Positions 60,184 through 64,000 of a stretch of 64,000 nucleotides of DNA are shown here, piece by piece (position 1 is the stretch's first letter; the number at the start of each line of letters is the position of its first letter). A program made the position numbers and the translations under genes. Below the pieces are notes generated by a model. It saw nothing but the letters and a program-made list of their open reading frames with translations, ran no database searches and was not told the DNA's origin. Source of the stretch: Vibrio hepatarius (GTDB lineage Bacteria; Pseudomonadota; Gammaproteobacteria; Enterobacterales; Vibrionaceae); NCBI RefSeq assembly GCF_011806575.1, contig NZ_JAATOO010000021.1, forward strand, positions 1 to 64,000. Direction: 5' to 3'.

Positions 60184-60369
60184 TCCTGTAAGACGAGCGA
60201 AGAGTTCAATGGGAAGGCAGTTCATTTATCTGGGCTGTCTTGCGGCTATTTCTGGCGTCAAACCACACGCAAGGATTGTAACCTTGCTTTACGGTGGTAA
60301 AATGTCGCCACTTTTATCCTTGATATTACAACGAGCTCACTCGTTGCTCATTACCCCTAAGGAACTCAG

Positions 60370-61797
60370 ATGACGGTTAAAACTCGTTTTGCTCCTAGCC
60401 CAACAGGCTATCTTCACGTTGGTGGTGCACGTACAGCACTGTACTCTTGGCTATTTGCTAAAAACCAGGGCGGTGAATTCGTTCTGCGTATTGAAGATAC
60501 TGACCTAGAGCGTAACTCTCAGGAAGCTGTAGACGCGATCTTGGAAGGCATGCAATGGATGGGACTAGAGTGGGACGAGGGTCCTTACTTCCAATCAAAG
60601 CGTTTTGACCGTTACAACGAAATGGTTGATAAACTGCTAGCAGAAGATAAAGCGTACAAGTGTTACGCGTCAAAAGAACTGCTAGAAGAAATCCGCGCTG
60701 AGCAAGAAGAGAACAAACAGATCCCACGTTACGATGCTAACCACCCTAAGATTGTTGCGGCAAATGCAGCGGCAAAAGAGGGCGACCCTTGTGTGATTCG
60801 TTTCCGCAACCCGAAAGAAGGTAGCGTAATCTTTGATGACCAGATCCGCGGTCGCATCGAGATCAGTAACCAGCAACTGGACGACTTGATCATTCGCCGT
60901 ACTGACGGTTCTCCAACTTACAACTTCGTCGTTGTTGTGGATGACTGGGATATGGGTATCACTCACGTTGTTCGTGGCGAAGACCATATCAACAACACAC
61001 CACGTCAAATCAACATTTATGAAGCCTTGGGTGCGCCAGTACCAACATTTGCACACTGTGCGATGATTCTAGGTGATGATGGTGCGAAATTGTCTAAGCG
61101 TCACGGCGCGGTATCGGTAATGCAATACCGTGATGAAGGTTACCTACCAAACGCGCTAAACAACTACCTAGTTCGTTTAGGCTGGTCTCACGGTGACCAA
61201 GAAATCTTCTCTCAAGAAGAGATGATTGACCTGTTCAGCTTGAACGCGATTTCTAAGTCAGCGTCAGCGTTCAACACTGATAAGCTGCTTTGGTTGAACA
61301 ACCACTACATCAAAACATCTGAGCCAGAATACGTGGCTAAGCACCTGCAATGGCACTTAGATCAGCAAAAACTGAATGTAGAAAATGGTCCGGCGATTAC
61401 GGACGTAATCAAACTGGTTGGTGAGCGTTGCAACACCTTGGTCGAGCTTGCTGAGCAAATCCGATACTTCTACGAAGACTTTTCTGAGTTTGAAGCGGGC
61501 GCAGCGAAGAAACACCTGCGCGGTGTAGCAAAAGAGCCTCTAGAACTTGCGCTTGCGAAAGCAGAAGCTCTGCAAGAGTGGACAACTGACAATATCAAAC
61601 AAGGCGTAATCGCAGCGGTTTGTGAAGAGCTAGAAATTGGTATGGGCAAAATCGGTATGCCACTGCGTGTTGCAGTGACTGGCGGTGGTCAATCACCATC
61701 AGTTGACGCTGTGATGGAACTTGTGGGCAAAGAGCGTGTGATTGCACGTATCAAGATGGCTCTAGACTTTATCGCTGAGCGTGAAGCGAACGCGTAA
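60370..61797 (+). CDS. gltX: Glutamyl-tRNA synthetase
   Basis: 475 residues, usual length. It charges tRNA-Glu; class I. The HIGH-type motif is in PSPTGYLHVGGARTALYSW, and KLSKRHGAVSV carries the KMSKS-type loop. Highly expressed codon use, AAGGAA ribosome site. A terminator follows. Confidence 0.99.
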   Translation: MTVKTRFAPSPTGYLHVGGARTALYSWLFAKNQGGEFVLRIEDTDLERNSQEAVDAILEGMQWMGLEWDEGPYFQSKRFDRYNEMVDKLLAEDKAYKCYASKELLEEIRAEQEENKQIPRYDANHPKIVAANAAAKEGDPCVIRFRNPKEGSVIFDDQIRGRIEISNQQLDDLIIRRTDGSPTYNFVVVVDDWDMGITHVVRGEDHINNTPRQINIYEALGAPVPTFAHCAMILGDDGAKLSKRHGAVSVMQYRDEGYLPNALNNYLVRLGWSHGDQEIFSQEEMIDLFSLNAISKSASAFNTDKLLWLNNHYIKTSEPEYVAKHLQWHLDQQKLNVENGPAITDVIKLVGERCNTLVELAEQIRYFYEDFSEFEAGAAKKHLRGVAKEPLELALAKAEALQEWTTDNIKQGVIAAVCEELEIGMGKIGMPLRVAVTGGGQSPSVDAVMELVGKERVIARIKMALDFIAEREANA

Positions 61798-62151
61798 GCC
61801 AACGACTTATTTTGTTTGAAAAACCGCAGCTAATGGCTGCGGTTTTTTTATATCTCGAGTATCAATAATTAAACTTAGTTGCATAACAGTTGTGTAAAAG
61901 CCCTTATAAATTAACAGGATATATACTATTTAGACGAGTGCTTAGGTCGCCCATATCATCGATTTGTTCGTCTTGAAAGTGAGAATTGCGTAAAATCGTA
62001 ATCAAATAGTTAAAATTGACACAAACCAATTTGTACTGCTTATGAGATGAAGTTAACATTGTGCCTGATTCATACTGTAACGCATTACTATCTGGAGCGT
62101 GGAGTGTATCTCTAGATAGTGTCAATGTACGTGTCAATTAGGAATATAATA
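61798..62151. other. Intergenic region between gltX and the OmpA-family gene
   Basis: 354 bases. The gltX terminator (61819-61849) is followed by AT-rich DNA and, near the right end, an inverted repeat ACTATCT/AGATAGT (62087-62120). A 77-codon minus-strand frame exists but has no ribosome site; I do not call it. Confidence 0.6.
61819..61849 (+). terminator. Terminator after gltX
   Basis: AAAAACCGCAGC and GCTGCGGTTTTTTT with a five-base loop. Confidence 0.95.
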
Positions 62152-63126
62152 ATGAAAAAGTTAGCAGCAGTAATTTCAACGACTCTTATCATGGCATCAG
62201 CTTCAGCCAACGCTGAAGTGTACTTAGGTGCTAAAGCGGGGGCGACCTTCCTACACAGCTTATGTGACTCTGGTACATCAGGTTCGTGTGATGAAGATTC
62301 ATGGGCTCTGGGCGCTTTTCTAGGCTACGAAATCAACGATACGTTTGCTCTTGAAGCAGGCTTTGATGCGCTGGGTGAGACAACTAGTGGTGATCTAGAC
62401 GATGAGTCTTTAAAAGCTTACACCATCGCACCTCGTTATACTCAAGAACTAGCCGATGACCTAGATGTGTTCGCGAAACTAGGTGGTGCATTTGTAGATT
62501 ACGCAGATGAAGAAGATTGGGCACTACTAGGTGCAATAGGTTTGTCATACAACCTAACTAAGAACATCGATCTTCAAGCAGAATACCAGCACATCAACTA
62601 CATCGATGTTGACGTTCGTGAGTTTAACGCTAACTCATTCACGCTTGGTTTCCGCACTAAGTTTGGCGGCAGCGATGACGAAACGGCTGAGCCAGTACAA
62701 GAAGTCATGGTTGAAGAAGCAGTCGAGCAACCAGTTGAAGAGCCAGTAGAACCAGTAACGAAGAAGTTTGAAAAAATCTCTATTGATTCTGGTAACTTTG
62801 AACTAAACAGTGCTGAGCTAAACTCAGAAGGTAAGCAAGAAGCGGATCGTCTAGCAGTACTGATGAACGAGCACCCTGAAGCTAAAGTTGAGCTAGTCGG
62901 TTACACCGATTCACTAGGTGCAGCTTCATACAACCAGAAGTTGTCTGAGAAGCGCGCGCAAGCTGTTGCTGATGAGCTAATCGACCAAGGTGTTGATTCA
63001 TCGCGCATCACTGTACGTGGTGAAGGTGAAAACAACCCAATCGCATCGAACGACACTAAAGAAGGCCGCGCGAAGAACCGTCGCGTAGAGATCTTGGTTC
63101 CTGAATTCGAATACGAAGTGAAGTAA
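62152..63126 (+). CDS. OmpA-family outer-membrane protein
   Basis: 324 residues from the ATG at 62152 (MKKLAAVISTTLIMASASA), which has AGGA nine bases upstream. Signal peptide 1-21. An eight-stranded barrel (EVYLGAKAGATFLHSL to about 185) is followed by an acidic Val/Glu/Pro linker (VQEVMVEEAVEQPVEEPVEP) and a C-terminal OmpA domain binding peptidoglycan (VELVGYTDSLGAASYNQKLS; GEGENNPIASNDTKEGRAKN). It anchors outer membrane to wall. Confidence 0.95.
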   Translation: MKKLAAVISTTLIMASASANAEVYLGAKAGATFLHSLCDSGTSGSCDEDSWALGAFLGYEINDTFALEAGFDALGETTSGDLDDESLKAYTIAPRYTQELADDLDVFAKLGGAFVDYADEEDWALLGAIGLSYNLTKNIDLQAEYQHINYIDVDVREFNANSFTLGFRTKFGGSDDETAEPVQEVMVEEAVEQPVEEPVEPVTKKFEKISIDSGNFELNSAELNSEGKQEADRLAVLMNEHPEAKVELVGYTDSLGAASYNQKLSEKRAQAVADELIDQGVDSSRITVRGEGENNPIASNDTKEGRAKNRRVEILVPEFEYEVK

Positions 63127-63146
63127 TTCACTACTCAATCAATACG

Positions 63147-63177
63147 AAAAAGCCTTGGTTAATCCCAAGGCTTTTTT
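63147..63177. terminator. Terminator shared by the OmpA-family gene and the next minus-strand gene
   Basis: AAAAAGCCTTGG and CCAAGGCTTTTTT with a short loop. Confidence 0.93.
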
Positions 63178-63192
63178 ATGCATTTAGTACGG

Positions 63193-63699
63193 TCATTTCA
63201 AATCGATACTATTGAGTCTACCCATAAACTCTAATATTTCTAAGTTGTCTTTGTTGGCTTCGAGCAGTGCTTTCTTTGTTTTAGTGTAAGCCGCCAGACG
63301 GCCATGTTTTTTGATTGAGCAGACAACGCTTTTGTAAATCAATTTACCGTTGTCATCATAATTTCGCCATGCGGCAATATAGCATTCGTCTTTCGCGTCA
63401 GGGTCGTCTTTGGTTGGTCGAGGTTTAAAGATGATTTTTGGTTCCACAGAGTGAGGCAGCCTAGTCATCAAATATGGATCTTTTAACAGTCTACGCCAGA
63501 ATTTGCCCCACATCGCAGAACCCAGTTCATTACGCAGTTTGATCGCTTTCTTTAAGCCTTTCTTTTCTCCGATACGCACATAACCCACAGAGCGATGAAG
63601 AACTTTATCGTCTGGCGTATGGATATGTATCTTAAACGCAGTCTTCGCTTTAGAGATAAACCGATGACCCGTATTTGTGGTCAAGTTACTCTTTTTCAT
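63193..63699 (-). CDS. Uncharacterised basic protein with two similar segments
   Basis: 168 residues, strongly basic. Two segments look alike: residues about 12-65 (FKIHIHTPDDKVLHRSVGY then EKKGLKKAIKLRNELG) and about 105-160 (CYIAAWRNYDDNGKLIYKSV then KKHGRLAAYTKTKKALLEA). Each has three short beta strands followed by a helix rich in Lys and Ala, the pattern of AP2/integrase-N-type DNA-binding domains. No catalytic domain is present. I infer a DNA-binding protein; function unknown. It lies between the OmpA-family gene and tRNA-Arg, running in the tRNA's direction. Confidence 0.7.
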   Translation of the reverse strand: MKKSNLTTNTGHRFISKAKTAFKIHIHTPDDKVLHRSVGYVRIGEKKGLKKAIKLRNELGSAMWGKFWRRLLKDPYLMTRLPHSVEPKIIFKPRPTKDDPDAKDECYIAAWRNYDDNGKLIYKSVVCSIKKHGRLAAYTKTKKALLEANKDNLEILEFMGRLNSIDLK

Positions 63700-63902
63700 T
63701 CTATTACTATCGACAACTTTGTTAGTTATATTTTAGATGACTGTTACGATAACGCGCAGTTAGATGGGCATATAACGGAGTGATGTACCGATTGTCTCAA
63801 AATTGAATCTCATTGACTTATTGAGATGCGAAATTGCGACGTCAGAGAGCAGTTTGGACATTTCTGATAATGAAAAGATGAAATATTCTTAAGCTTGGTA
63901 AG

Positions 63903-63930
63903 AAAAAAAAGCCGACATGAGTGTCGGCTT
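63903..63930 (-). terminator. Terminator of tRNA-Arg
   Basis: GCCGACA (63911-63917) and TGTCGGC (63922-63928); on the minus strand the stem is followed by eight T bases. It lies ten bases beyond the CCA end. Confidence 0.92.
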
Positions 63931-63939
63931 GAGAAAAGT

Positions 63940-64000
63940 TGGCGCTCCCGACAGGATTCGAACCTGTGACCTATCCCTTAGGAGGGGATCGCGCTATCCA
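63940..64000 (-). tRNA. tRNA-Arg (CCT), 5' end cut off by the window
   Basis: On the minus strand: anticodon stem ATCCC/GGGAT with loop CTCCTAA (anticodon CCT), T-arm ACAGG-TTCGAAT-CCTGT, acceptor strand CGGGAGC, discriminator G and encoded CCA ending at 63940. The 5' end is beyond base 64000. Confidence 0.95.

Noticed and set aside
61904..62137. 77-codon minus-strand open frame between gltX and the OmpA-family gene
   Set aside because: No ribosome site before either possible ATG, no recognisable domain or signal sequence, and it occupies the promoter region of the OmpA-family gene.

Overview
The window is ordinary chromosomal DNA of a Vibrio (Gammaproteobacteria, Vibrionaceae). The evidence is direct: a toxR-toxS pair divergent from htpG, a chitoporin almost identical to the V. 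harveyi ChiP as I remember it, and core gene orders shared with Escherichia coli (leuS-lptE-holA, rlmH-mrdA-rodA-rlpA-dacA-ybeD-lipB-lipA, ptsH-ptsI-crr, cysK-cysZ-zipA-ligA, htpG-adk-hemH, ybbJ-qmcA-cnoX-ybbO). I see no prophage, insertion sequence, integron or CRISPR array. The window is bounded by two partial tRNA genes on the minus strand, tRNA-Tyr at the left end and tRNA-Arg(CCU) at the right.

Layout. 0.1-4.5 kb: tRNA-Tyr and a two-gene RND efflux pump. 4.6-7.3 kb: a YitT membrane protein, glyA with a PurR box, a small lipoprotein. 7.3-17.3 kb: a minus-strand block for lipoate synthesis (lipA, lipB, ybeD) and for wall, ribosome and replication functions (dacA, rlpA, rodA, mrdA, rlmH, rsfS, holA, lptE), read from leuS (17.4-20.0 kb). 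20.1-26.2 kb: ybeL, then lnt, corC, ybeY, ybeZ and miaB. 26.5-36.0 kb: ubiF, the phosphotransferase operon, cysK, cysZ, zipA and ligA. 36.5-39.0 kb: a porin, a lipoprotein and a small exported protein in AT-rich DNA. 39.0-43.5 kb: ybbJ, qmcA, cnoX, ybbO and yfcH. 43.7-46.0 kb: a tightly overlapping four-gene operon of two DUF1538 membrane proteins, a P-II-like protein and a CBS protein. 46.0-49.1 kb: yfcE, a SelW-like protein, a TSUP transporter, toxS, toxR. 49.4-54.6 kb: htpG, adk, hemH and a small porin. 54.7-57.9 kb: a DUF411 protein and copA behind a CueR-type promoter. 58.3-63.1 kb: chiP with a DUF2057 partner, gltX and an OmpA-family protein. 63.2-63.7 kb: an uncharacterised protein with two similar basic segments.

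Working together: ToxR, encoded here, is an established regulator of Vibrio porins, and two of the porins have upstream sequence matching the ToxR-box pattern. The two large porins are paralogues, and each is followed, after a terminator, by an exported protein with a YccT/DUF2057-type C-terminal motif. The most interesting poorly described items are the DUF1538/P-II/CBS operon, the long leader of adk with competing inverted repeats, the duplicated porin-partner module, a 21-residue hydrophobic protein upstream of cnoX, and the absence of nadD from its usual place beside holA.
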